64,000 bases of DNA from Marinirhabdus sp963799365. GTDB taxonomy: Bacteria > Bacteroidota > Bacteroidia > Flavobacteriales > Flavobacteriaceae. A model generated the notes under the pieces. The model was not told the DNA's origin, did no database searches, and saw nothing but the letters and a program-made list of their open reading frames with translations. Below, one piece after another: positions 33,483 to 43,900 of this stretch. Where the stretch lies: the NCBI GenBank assembly GCA_963799365.1, contig CAWCWV010000016.1, forward strand, positions 496,001 to 560,000, in the 5' to 3' direction. Both the position numbers and the translations under genes were made by a program. Position 1 is the stretch's first letter. Each line of letters starts with the position of its first letter.

Positions 33483-35858
33483 ATGAAAGATTCAGAAAGG
33501 GAATTTCCGTTAGAAATAAAGATTAGCTTTAAAGTTTTGTTTGAAACTTACGAATCTAACCTTACTACTGGCAGCGACTTACAAAAAAGACGTGCTGAAG
33601 AAGTGTTGGCTGTAGCTAAAAAATACCCCATTCTTTCAGAGGGTTTTACCACTAAAAAACAGATTAAAAAATTACAAAAACAGATAGATTTTGTGCTGGA
33701 CGATATTTTTGCTTCAGTTTTACAAACCAATGAAATAAAAATTGCAGGTGCGCCATTTCAATCCACTCCTTTTAAAACAACTTCTAGATATGACGCTATA
33801 AAAGCTAACGCAGATAGCTCTTACGAAATGCAGTTGATAGATATGAACGATGATGAATTCTATATTTTAGGGTGTAGTCTTATTCTTAGAGGACATTATG
33901 GGTATAACATAGATTTTAGACGCCCTTATTTTTATAACATTCCTGATGCCAATGGAGTGATGAAATCTTACAAAGTTCTGTATAATGCAGACTTTGGAGA
34001 AATTGAAAAGACAGATGCCTCCATAGATATTACACGGGAAGATGTGGCGGAATTGTTGGATAATTTCAACAATATAGAATTATGGAAACAGAAGTTTCCT
34101 CCAAATTCGTGGGTGTATTCAGGATTTGTGATTGCCAATATGTACGATGCAACTGCAGATGTGTCCTTGTCTGATTTTAAAACCAGCTTACTGGCAAACG
34201 AGTCTACTAAAGGCGAGAACTTCATAGAAGAGTTTGAGGGAATTTTAAAATCACTTTATACCATACAGGATTTAAAAGTAGGCTTTACAATTTTTAATGA
34301 GGAGGATGATATTTTTGAGCAACCGGGTTCGGTAGGAGAAAGCTTTATCTTGGATGGAAAGAAAAAAGAGAAATGCGATACCGCACTTTGTGAAGCATCC
34401 TATTATACCTTATTCAAGCAAAAACAGTTTTATTGTATCTCGGAAGTAGCCCGTTATGCAAATCTATATCCAGAGAATATTTTATATAAAAAACTACTGA
34501 ATCAAAATGTAGCCAGTGCTATTATAGTCCCCGTTGTGGATAACGATACATTATATGGTATTCTTGAAATAGTGTCTACGATTCCACAGGCATTAAATTC
34601 TATAAACGCCAATAAACTCCACGATGTGTTGCCAAATTTGGTAGACTCTGTAAAACGGTCTAAAGAAAGAGAAGAAAACGAAATTGAATTAATGATTCAG
34701 GACGAATGTACTGCAATACACACAAGCGTCCATTGGAAATTTCATAGGGAAGCAGAACGTGTAATCAAAGCACAACGTGGCGGACAGCAGGCTTATTTTA
34801 AAGAAATTGTTTTTGAAAATGTATATCCTTTATACGGGCAAATTGACATAAAGGGTTCTTCTGAAGCACGAAACGAGGCTACTAAAAAAGACCTTGTGTT
34901 GCAGTTGGAGCAAATTCAAAAAATTATAAAAAGGATCTATGCGCTGGAAAAACTGCCAATTTATGAGCAGTTAGAATTTAGAATTCTGGAATTCTTAAAA
35001 GATTTTAATACCGAAGAATTACAAGTAAATAGTGAACGACAGGTACTTCAGTTTTTGAAATATGAAATTGTACCACTCTTTAAACATCTTTCTAAAAAAA
35101 GCGAAGCCCTAAAAGCCATGGTTGTGGAGTATCAAGAAATGGTTGCACTTGGTTCGGGTTTAGTGTATTTGCATAGAAAAGATTATGACGAATCTGTGAT
35201 GCTCATTAACAAGCGTATGGCTTCTATTATAGATAAAAAACAACGGGAAGCCCAGGAAATGTACCCACACTACTTTGAACGTTTTAAGACAGACGGAGTA
35301 GAGCACAGTCTTTATATTGGTGAATCTATTACCAAAGGGAAAAATTTCCACAAAGTATATCTGTATAACCTACGTTTATGGCAATTGCAGGTCATGTGCG
35401 AAATGGAAAATGCTTTCTATAAACTGAAAGAAAAACTTCCAGTGCAATTGGATGCAGCCTCTATGATTTTGGCTTTTAATTCGTCACTTTCACTGCGCTT
35501 CAGAATGGATGAAAAACGTTTTGATGTTGATGGTACCTACAATGCGCGTTACGAAGTTGTAAAGAAACGAGTAGATAAAGCAAATATAAAAGATACAAAT
35601 GAGCGTATCACACAATCTGGAAAACTCACTATTGTGTATTCACAAAAGGAAGATGAGAAAGAATACCTAAAGTATATTGCTTTTTTACAGCATAAAAAAA
35701 TGTTGGATAAAGATATTGAGTTGCTAGTGGTAGAAGATTTGCAAGGTGTAACAGGTCTTAAGGCCATTAGGGTATCTGTACTTTACGAAACCAATACCAT
35801 AAATGACCAGAAAGAATATTATACCTATGAAGATTTAATGACGCAACTTAAGGATTAG
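33483..35858 (+). CDS. large cytoplasmic protein with GAF-like domain
   Basis: 791 residues without signal peptide or membrane helices. Residues about 260-400 look like a GAF domain (a small-molecule sensing fold): CDTALCEASYYTLFKQKQ, then ASAIIVPVVDNDTLYGILEI. The flanks are long helical regions with no named family; the C-terminal part is also helical and charged. GAF domains often bind cyclic nucleotides or metabolites. Its stop codon is 3 bp from the convergent HD/PycTM-like gene. That arrangement is common by chance, but the two genes could share a signal; this is only a suggestion. Confidence 0.65.
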   Translation: MKDSEREFPLEIKISFKVLFETYESNLTTGSDLQKRRAEEVLAVAKKYPILSEGFTTKKQIKKLQKQIDFVLDDIFASVLQTNEIKIAGAPFQSTPFKTTSRYDAIKANADSSYEMQLIDMNDDEFYILGCSLILRGHYGYNIDFRRPYFYNIPDANGVMKSYKVLYNADFGEIEKTDASIDITREDVAELLDNFNNIELWKQKFPPNSWVYSGFVIANMYDATADVSLSDFKTSLLANESTKGENFIEEFEGILKSLYTIQDLKVGFTIFNEEDDIFEQPGSVGESFILDGKKKEKCDTALCEASYYTLFKQKQFYCISEVARYANLYPENILYKKLLNQNVASAIIVPVVDNDTLYGILEIVSTIPQALNSINANKLHDVLPNLVDSVKRSKEREENEIELMIQDECTAIHTSVHWKFHREAERVIKAQRGGQQAYFKEIVFENVYPLYGQIDIKGSSEARNEATKKDLVLQLEQIQKIIKRIYALEKLPIYEQLEFRILEFLKDFNTEELQVNSERQVLQFLKYEIVPLFKHLSKKSEALKAMVVEYQEMVALGSGLVYLHRKDYDESVMLINKRMASIIDKKQREAQEMYPHYFERFKTDGVEHSLYIGESITKGKNFHKVYLYNLRLWQLQVMCEMENAFYKLKEKLPVQLDAASMILAFNSSLSLRFRMDEKRFDVDGTYNARYEVVKKRVDKANIKDTNERITQSGKLTIVYSQKEDEKEYLKYIAFLQHKKMLDKDIELLVVEDLQGVTGLKAIRVSVLYETNTINDQKEYYTYEDLMTQLKD

Positions 35859-35861
35859 CCA

Positions 35862-37088
35862 TTAATTTGGCGGGACAATATTTTCAGTCACTTCTTGTAC
35901 TCCAACAGGATCAAATACCGCAAAAGATACTCCAAATGCGATGATGGAAACTATAATTCCTATTACAAATATGGTATAGGTCCAGCGTAGGATCCGGTAT
36001 TTTCTATCTAACACTTTTCCAAGAAAATATAAATCTTTGGTAAGCGAAGAATATACATAATCACGGTCTTTTATTAACTCGTCTATCGCCCATTGAAATT
36101 GAGAAAGTTCCATACGGTGAAAATTTCCAAAGAACGTTAAGTTCACACTTTTATTCTTTACATCTTCCTTGGTAAACTCGCCTCTTGTTACATTGGGTCT
36201 GGTAGCTATAACAGCAAGTACCATTGTAATAGTACTGGACACTACAAAAATAGCAGATGGAATCACAAGATATGGGTTGGAGTCAAGCTTGGAAAGTAAA
36301 TTAGAGAGTACTAAAGAAATAATAATAGCATTTACAGAAAGCAGAATGTTTGCTTTAGTATCGGCTATATCACTCAATTTAATATGGTTACGTAGGGCAG
36401 TTCTGTAAAAAGTTTGAATACCGCGTTCTGGACTTAAATCCTTATACTTTGCCTTCATTTGGGCTTTGTATTCTTCTCTCTTTAATTTTTTATTGTCTTT
36501 TTTTCTATCTTTAAGAAGAGAAGCAAGATTTTTTTCCTTTTCCTTTTGCCAGTTTTTTAAGGCGTATTCACTATAGTATTGGTGTTTTTCAGAAAGTACG
36601 CTTATATTTTCATCACGCCATTCCCTAGGTGTATATTCTTCTACATCCTGTAATAAATATTCCTGTCTTAGAAATTCACTTGCCTCTTTAAAATAATCCT
36701 TCCCAAAGTGAGAAGCATCTGCATCTCGCATCATTTCTTCCAAAACTCCTTCTGGAGTACCTTTAAATTTGGTAGCCATGATGCATTTTTGCACGCCTTC
36801 AATGATGTCTTTTTCAACGTTTTCAGAAGTAAGAAATTCTGTAGCAATTTTTACACTTTCTTCCTCATGACCTTCTCGTTTATAAATGTATCCAGTATCG
36901 TGAAGCAAAGCGCTTAAACGTAGGACTGTAGTATCTTTAACAGAAATTTGTGAGTGTTCAATAATTTCATTTATACTTTTATAAACCCGTTTAGAATGGG
37001 TGTAATTATGATAGGTAAAAGTATTGGGCAGTTTCTCTTTAAAGAGGTTTAAAATGAAATCGTCTGCCTTTTGAACCAGGTCACTCAT
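35862..37088 (-). CDS. HD-domain phosphohydrolase fused to a Pycsar effector-like (DUF5706) membrane domain
   Basis: About 408 residues from the ATG at 37088 (a TTG at 37109 is also in frame). The N-terminal half is an HD domain: YHNYTHSKRVY, LSALLHDTGYIYKREGHEEE and RDADASHFG give the metal-binding His and Asp set. The C-terminal half, from about residue 230, opens with RNHIKLSDIADTKANILLSV, followed by two membrane helices, then a helical stretch and a third helix (YTIFVIGIIVSIIAFGVSFA). That is the DUF5706 / PycTM pattern of Pycsar effectors, which respond to cyclic pyrimidine nucleotides and damage the membrane. No cyclase gene is in the window, so it may be a solitary or housekeeping form. 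Confidence 0.8.
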   Translation of the reverse strand: MSDLVQKADDFILNLFKEKLPNTFTYHNYTHSKRVYKSINEIIEHSQISVKDTTVLRLSALLHDTGYIYKREGHEEESVKIATEFLTSENVEKDIIEGVQKCIMATKFKGTPEGVLEEMMRDADASHFGKDYFKEASEFLRQEYLLQDVEEYTPREWRDENISVLSEKHQYYSEYALKNWQKEKEKNLASLLKDRKKDNKKLKREEYKAQMKAKYKDLSPERGIQTFYRTALRNHIKLSDIADTKANILLSVNAIIISLVLSNLLSKLDSNPYLVIPSAIFVVSSTITMVLAVIATRPNVTRGEFTKEDVKNKSVNLTFFGNFHRMELSQFQWAIDELIKDRDYVYSSLTKDLYFLGKVLDRKYRILRWTYTIFVIGIIVSIIAFGVSFAVFDPVGVQEVTENIVPPN

Positions 37089-37224
37089 AGGGTGTTTTTG
37101 AAGAACCAAATTACTAAAAATTCTATTCTTTTTTAATTGCGATCGCTAAATTAACAGCATTATAACTTTTATAATTTATGTTGTCTAGTTGAGTCTTTCT
37201 GTAAATTGTAAAAAAAAATCTTTT

Positions 37225-40200
37225 ATGAAGTTGAAGTTATTTCCCCTATATTTTTTAACACTTGCGCTGTTTATAAGCTGTGCCACCTATAATCCACAAT
37301 ACAGAAATTCTGAAACTTTATACACCTATCCAACAGCTAAATCAATTGAAAAAACCTTTTACCTAGTTGGTGACGCAGGAAAATCGCCACTGGGTGGAAT
37401 GAGCGATGGCTTAACCGCATTTAATACGTATATAAAAGATAAAAATACCGAAGGTGATTTCACCATTTTCCTTGGAGACAATATTTATCCAGATGGGATG
37501 CCACCAAAAGACTCCCCAGACAGGGAGCGTGCAGCATATATGCTAGATGCCCAACTCGCTTCAGCGGCAGATTTCAAGGGTCAGATTTTCTTTATACCTG
37601 GCAATCATGAATGGTATAATAATGGTCTGGAAGGAGTGAAAAGACAACAGGAATATCTTGAAGATAAAATGCAGGGTGAAAATATCTTTCAACCCATGGA
37701 TGGATGCCCACTTAAGAGCGTGCCTGTTTCTTCAAATATCCAACTTATTATGATAGACTCTCAGTGGTATTTGGAAGATTGGAACTTGCACCCCACAATG
37801 AATGAAAATTGTGATATTAAAACCCGAGAAAAGTTTTTTATCGAGTTGGAATTAGAACTTGAAAAAAATAAAAATAAATCTGTGGTATTTGCGATGCACC
37901 ACCCCATGTTTACAAATGGAACTCACGGAGGTTTTTTTGGAGCTGCTAAACATTTATATCCTACGCAACAAAATATACCCTTACCTGGTTTGTCTTCTTT
38001 AGTAGCACAAATACGCGCTCAGGGAGGCGTTTCAGTACAGGATAGATATAACGAATTGTATAATAAATTCATGAATAAATTAGGTGCAGTAGCCAGAAAG
38101 CACGGCAATATTATTTTTACTTCCGGTCATGAACATACACTGCAGCATATAGAGCAAGATGGATTGATACAAATTGTATCGGGTTCAGCTGCTAAGAACG
38201 GTTTTGCTTCTTTGGGTAAAGACGGTTTATTTGCATACGGCGGACAAGGTTTTGCAGTGTACGACATATTTACGGATGGCTCTTCATATGTACGGTATTT
38301 TGGTGCAGGTGAAAGCAATAAACCAAAGTTGTTATATGAAAAAGAAATATTTAAGCCAAAAGACTCTTTTAATCTAGCCCAATTACCTTCCTCATTTCCA
38401 AAAACAATTACAACGCCTATTTATAAACAGGATAGTATTAATGAAGCACTTTTCTTTAAAACTGTTTGGGGTAAAAAATATAAAAATGCTTTTGCTACTC
38501 CAGTAACCATAAAGGTGGGTAATCTGGACTCTTTATATGGAGGATTAACCGTAATTAGGGAAAATAATACCAACGATTATAAAAACTTACTACTCCAGGA
38601 TAAATCGGGAAATTTGTACAATATGCGAGCGCTTCAAAAGCAGGCATTGAAATTTGTAAACAAACGCGCTATCCTTAATAATGACAAACCAGAGAATAGG
38701 GATTTAGACGATCCGCAAAATTCAGATTTTATTGCGCCTGAAACATACGGATCAGAATTTTATACAGCTTCTCATCCCTATGCGGCATTGGCTATAGCAA
38801 CCCTAGCAGATAATATTAATATTTTTCAGGATAGGCCTAGTCTTTTATACATTCCAAAACAGAGGGCATTAAAAAATTACAATGCAAGCTTTGGGGATGA
38901 GTTGTATTATATTTCAGTAGCACCCTCCGAAAACAATGAGGGAGACCGTATTTTTAGATATGCAAGAGATATTGAAACTACAGACGATATTCTTTTAAAA
39001 CTTCGGAAAGCAAACAATGTGAAAATTGACGAACAAACCTATATCAAAACACGTTTATTCGATATGCTCATTGGCGATTGGGATCGCGAACCAGATCATT
39101 GGCGATGGGCTTTATATTACACCAAGGGGAATGATAGCGTTTATGTTCCTATAGCCAGAAACCGAAACGATGCTTTTGCAAGTTTAGATGGGGATATATT
39201 GGATGCAGCAAGATCCATATTTGGCAGTAGTAACCAACGACATATATACACTGAAAATCTAACGGACTTTGAATGGTTTAATGCTGAAGGACTTATTCTG
39301 GATAGGGCTTTATTGCAAAAATCCAGTGTAAGCCAATGGAAATTTATAGCAGAACAAATACAGTCACAAATTACAGACCAGGTAATTGATCTTGCTTTTG
39401 AAAATGTTCCCTTACAAACCAGGGACGAAGCCTTGGAAGAAACCATAAAAACACTTAAAGCAAGGCGGGATAACTTGAGCTCAATAGCACAATCGTATGC
39501 TGTATATCTCAACAAATTAAAAACAATTGCAGGTACGGACGATCGCAATTATTTTGAAATTACACGAATGATCGATGGAAAAACAGTCGTTAAAGAGTAT
39601 AACTATAGCGACGGTACCAAAGGGAAGCTAGAAAAAGAAATTTCCTATGAGCAGGATAAAATAAAGCAGGTCTGGATTTATGGTCTGGATGGAGAAGATG
39701 TCTTTGAAGTAATAGGTGATGGGGAAAGTAAAACATTGGTTCGTTTAATTGGGGGACAGGGTAACGATATGTATATCATGAAAAACGGACACCGTACAAG
39801 AGTTTACGATCATAGAAGTAAACCGAATACGTTGGTAGAAAAAAAAGGAGGTGTTACCAGATTTACAGATTTGTATACCCTTAATACCTACGATTATCGA
39901 AAACAGGTAAGCGGCGAGAGCAGTTTTGTAGCCACGACAGGATATAATCCTGATGATGGTCCTCGTATAGGCTTACAATATATCTATGAGGTAAACGGCT
40001 TTAGTCGAAATCCATTTTCCAAACAAAACAGGTTTAATGCCGGCTATTATTACGACACTTCCAGTTTTGATGTAGCCTATCAGGGAGAAATAGCCAATTT
40101 ATACAAAACACTTAATTTAAGTTTTGGAGCACGGATCACAAGTCCCAATTTTGTGCAAAACTATTTTGGCTACGGAAATGAAACCATTAACCTTCAAGAC

Positions 40201-40950
40201 AAGGATGGTTATGATGCCAATAGAGTAGAAATACAAACATTTAGTGGAAATGTTGGTCTTTTGAGAAACTCCTTTTTTGGTAGTTTCTTTAAATTACAAG
40301 CCAGGATCGAAGCAATCAAGGTGAATAGTCCCATAACAGGTCTGGAAAATCCATTTAATTCAGCAATTATAGATCAAACCAATTACTTTGGTACTTTAGA
40401 AGGTATTTATAGTTATCGAAGTTTCGACAACGCAAGAAATCCGGCAAGAGGAATGTTGTTTGATTTAAACGTTGGAGTTACAGATAACTTTAAAGACGTG
40501 GAACGGATTTTTGGTTTTCTGAATACGAGAATTGGATTTTACAATAGTTTAGAGTCTACTGAAAAATTGGTGTTAAAAACAAATGTACAAAGCCAATTAA
40601 ATTTTGGAAATAGATTCGATTTTTACCAGGCTGTAAATCTTGGGGGAGCTAACGGACTTCGCGGATATAGAGAGGAACGTTTTTCAGGAAAATCAAGTTT
40701 AGTTGGAAGTGCAGATGTACGCTATAGTTTCAATGAATTTAAAATTGAATTATTCCCTGTTCAGATAGGGCTTTATGCAGGCGCAGATTTAGGTCGTGTT
40801 TGGACACCTTCAGGTACTTCTGAAAGATGGCATAATAGCTACGGTACGGGAATATGGTTAAATAGTAGGGGAGGATTTACGGTAACATCAAGCTTATTTC
40901 ATTCTACTGAAGATACCCGCTTTGTATTTGGACTTAACTTTGGATTTTAA
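37225..40950 (+). CDS. calcineurin-like phosphatase / CotH-like / Omp85-barrel lipoprotein, copy 1
   Basis: About 1241 residues from the ATG at 37225, which gives a lipoprotein signal (FLTLALFISC); the open frame extends to 37189. Residues about 45-330 hold a complete calcineurin-type metallophosphatase: YLVGDAG, FLGDNIYP, IPGNHEWY, MHHPMF and SGHEHTLQH. At about 610-655 is FDMLIGDWDREPDHWRW followed by PIARNRNDAFASLDG, the spacing of CotH-type kinase motifs but with the acidic D-x-D altered. The C-terminal 350 residues are a beta-barrel with GANGLRGYREERFSG, the Omp85/TpsB loop motif. It should sit in the outer membrane with the phosphatase outside or in the periplasm. A paralogue follows 8 bp downstream. 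Confidence 0.82.
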   Translation: MKLKLFPLYFLTLALFISCATYNPQYRNSETLYTYPTAKSIEKTFYLVGDAGKSPLGGMSDGLTAFNTYIKDKNTEGDFTIFLGDNIYPDGMPPKDSPDRERAAYMLDAQLASAADFKGQIFFIPGNHEWYNNGLEGVKRQQEYLEDKMQGENIFQPMDGCPLKSVPVSSNIQLIMIDSQWYLEDWNLHPTMNENCDIKTREKFFIELELELEKNKNKSVVFAMHHPMFTNGTHGGFFGAAKHLYPTQQNIPLPGLSSLVAQIRAQGGVSVQDRYNELYNKFMNKLGAVARKHGNIIFTSGHEHTLQHIEQDGLIQIVSGSAAKNGFASLGKDGLFAYGGQGFAVYDIFTDGSSYVRYFGAGESNKPKLLYEKEIFKPKDSFNLAQLPSSFPKTITTPIYKQDSINEALFFKTVWGKKYKNAFATPVTIKVGNLDSLYGGLTVIRENNTNDYKNLLLQDKSGNLYNMRALQKQALKFVNKRAILNNDKPENRDLDDPQNSDFIAPETYGSEFYTASHPYAALAIATLADNINIFQDRPSLLYIPKQRALKNYNASFGDELYYISVAPSENNEGDRIFRYARDIETTDDILLKLRKANNVKIDEQTYIKTRLFDMLIGDWDREPDHWRWALYYTKGNDSVYVPIARNRNDAFASLDGDILDAARSIFGSSNQRHIYTENLTDFEWFNAEGLILDRALLQKSSVSQWKFIAEQIQSQITDQVIDLAFENVPLQTRDEALEETIKTLKARRDNLSSIAQSYAVYLNKLKTIAGTDDRNYFEITRMIDGKTVVKEYNYSDGTKGKLEKEISYEQDKIKQVWIYGLDGEDVFEVIGDGESKTLVRLIGGQGNDMYIMKNGHRTRVYDHRSKPNTLVEKKGGVTRFTDLYTLNTYDYRKQVSGESSFVATTGYNPDDGPRIGLQYIYEVNGFSRNPFSKQNRFNAGYYYDTSSFDVAYQGEIANLYKTLNLSFGARITSPNFVQNYFGYGNETINLQDKDGYDANRVEIQTFSGNVGLLRNSFFGSFFKLQARIEAIKVNSPITGLENPFNSAIIDQTNYFGTLEGIYSYRSFDNARNPARGMLFDLNVGVTDNFKDVERIFGFLNTRIGFYNSLESTEKLVLKTNVQSQLNFGNRFDFYQAVNLGGANGLRGYREERFSGKSSLVGSADVRYSFNEFKIELFPVQIGLYAGADLGRVWTPSGTSERWHNSYGTGIWLNSRGGFTVTSSLFHSTEDTRFVFGLNFGF

Positions 40951-40958
40951 AAAAAGAT

Positions 40959-43900
40959 ATGCAAAAAAAATACGCCCCGATACTTCTATTATTTATTGTA
41001 GTGTTGTTCCAATCCTGTGCGATTCGTGGCGTAATGTTGGATGAAAAACGTGCTGAAAATACTACTTATGATACTGCTAACATCGTAAATTCATTTTTTA
41101 TTGCTGGAAATACCTATAAGAATGATACTGTTTTTACTTCAGATTTAAATAGAACGGTATTAGCTAACCCTTCAAAAGAAAAGCGACTTATTTTTATAGG
41201 GAATAGTATAAATGGAAAAGATTCACTTTCTGTTAAAGCAGATCTAGACGCAAAGATCCAACAAATGAAATTGTTGGACATTACTGCCAATGTTGTCCCG
41301 GGTAAGTTTGAGTGGCGCTACGATCAATTAAATGGACTTGAATTTATAGAAGACTATTTGGAGAAAAAATTAGGCGCTGAGCGGGATATTTTAACCCCTA
41401 ATAATGGATGCCCCCTAGAGAGTATCGAGATTGGTGAGGATATTCAACTTATAGTCATAGACTCACAATGGTATTTAGAAAATTGGGATACCCACCCTAA
41501 GTTTAACGATAAATGCCAGATTAAAACCCGTGAGAAACTTCTCGCCGAAGTAAGAGGGGAAATTAAAAAGAGTGCCAACAAAATTATTTTGGTGGCCATG
41601 ACCCATCCTATTTTTACCAACGGATTTCATGCGGGTAGATTTTCGTTTCGGGATCATATTTTTCCATTACAAGGAAATATACCCTTACCAGGGGTTGCTT
41701 CTTTATTGTTGCAAATACGTTCTCAAGGAGGTACTTCAGTACAGGACAGGTTCAATAAAAGATATAATGAGTTGGCTTCAGAATTGAAAGATATCTTAAA
41801 CGAGCCAACACATAGAATTCTTATACTATCAGGACTGGAACAAAACCTTCAGTATATAGAACAGCATCCTTTCAAACAAATAGTCTCTGGCGGTGGTTCC
41901 GAAACAAAACCTGTGGGAATAAGCGATAATGGTATTTTTTCTTACGGTGGAAATGGATTCGCAACCGTTGATGTTTTAGAAGATGGAAGTGTCTGGACAT
42001 CTTTTTATGCAACTTCAGCTACCAAAGATGCCGAAGTGCTTTTTAAACATAAAGTTTTCGATGCGGTAAAAAAACCCAATTTAGATGCTATCCAGGAACG
42101 CTTTCCTGAATACGTAGAAGCAGCTGTCTATGAGGATGAAGCTGTAGAGAAAAGCGATTTTTTTCAATCTTTCTGGGGACAACATTATCGTCACGTTTAT
42201 GGTACTAAAGTAAAAGCCCCTACTGCCGTTTTAGACACTTTATATGGAGGATTGGAAGTAGTTCGCCCTGGAGGAGGGAATCAAACTAAATCGTTGCGGC
42301 TCGTGACTAAAGATGGAAAGGAATACAATATGCGAGCGCTTAAAAAGAGTGCGGTTCAATTCTTGGAAAATACAGCTTTTAAGGGTGTCGACGGAAAGAA
42401 ATATTTTACCAACACTGTTCCCGAAGATCTAATTCTGGATTTTTATACGGCTGCACATCCCTATGCAGCTTTTGCCATTCCGGAAATAGCAAAGGCGGCT
42501 GAGGTGTTTTACACTACACCAGAGCTGTATTATGTGCCTAAACAGAAACGGCTTGGAAAATATAATGAAGAATATGGCGACCAGCTTTTTATGATTGTAG
42601 AACGCCCTACGGAAGATTTTAAAAACCGAAAGAGTTTTGGCTACCCAGACGATGTGGAAAGTACAGACGATTTACTGGAAACCCTTCGCGATGACGAAGA
42701 TTATATCGTAAATGAAGAAGCTTACATAAGAGCGCGTATTTTCGACATGCTCATTGGCGATTGGGATAGGCATAGTGACCAGTGGCGCTGGGCAGAGTTT
42801 GAAAACGAAATTGGTAAAAAAGAATTTGTTCCTATACCCCGTGATAGAGATCAGGTATTTGCCAATTTTGACGGTAGTTTTTTAAATGCGCTTAGAAAAA
42901 TTATGGGGAGCGCAAACCAGTTTGGCGTCTATGGCGATGATATTAAAGATGTGAGGTGGTTTAATGAAGCAGGTAGTAAACTAGACAGAGCGCTCATTAA
43001 AAGAAGTGACAAAAGCGTTTGGATGGAGCAAGCTTCTTTTTTACAAAATGCAATTTCCGAGGAAACCATCAACAATGCTTTTAAGATGCTACCTACAGAA
43101 GTACAAGACACTACCATTTCAGTAATAAAAAAGCAATTTATCGCTCGCAAAGAGAATCTTAAAGACATTGTAGAAAGATATTTTACAGAGTTCATGAAGT
43201 TCCAAATGATAACTGGAACCGATAAAGATGATCTTTTCGAAATTGAACGCTCAACAAATGGAACTACTAAAATAGCTGCCTACCGAATTAAAGACGGTAA
43301 AAAAGGAGAACAACTCTTCGAAAGAGTATTTAATAGCAACGAAACCAAAGAAATATGGTTGTACGGCCTGGACGATGATGATACTTTTGAGGTAACAGGT
43401 ACTGCTAAAAATGCAATCTTAATTAGGATTATAGGCGGCCAAAATAAAGATACTTACAACATTGAAGAAGGGAAAAAAATTAAAGTATACGATAGAAAAA
43501 GTAAGAATAGCGAAATAGTTGAACGTGGTGGTGCTCACTTTAGGTTTACTAATTTTTACCAGGCAAATTTGTACGATTATACCAAAAAACCAAAGGAAAA
43601 GAGCACCTTTAACTTGAGCTTACTAAACAATCCAGACGTTGGAAATGCTATTGGCTTGAGCTTTGTAAAAGATAAAAACGATTTTATTACAAATCCGTAT
43701 GGCAAAAGAACTGTGCTTACTATAAATTACCAAACCATTACACAAGGGCTTGCAGTAGCTATTGAAAAAGGGTTTGCGGCTATTTATGGTGACTTTAATC
43801 TATTAGTGGGCGGAAAATATACTTCTAAAAATTTCACTGAAAATTTCTTCGGTTTTGGGAACGATACCCAAAATTTTGACGAAGACTTAAGTTTAGACTT

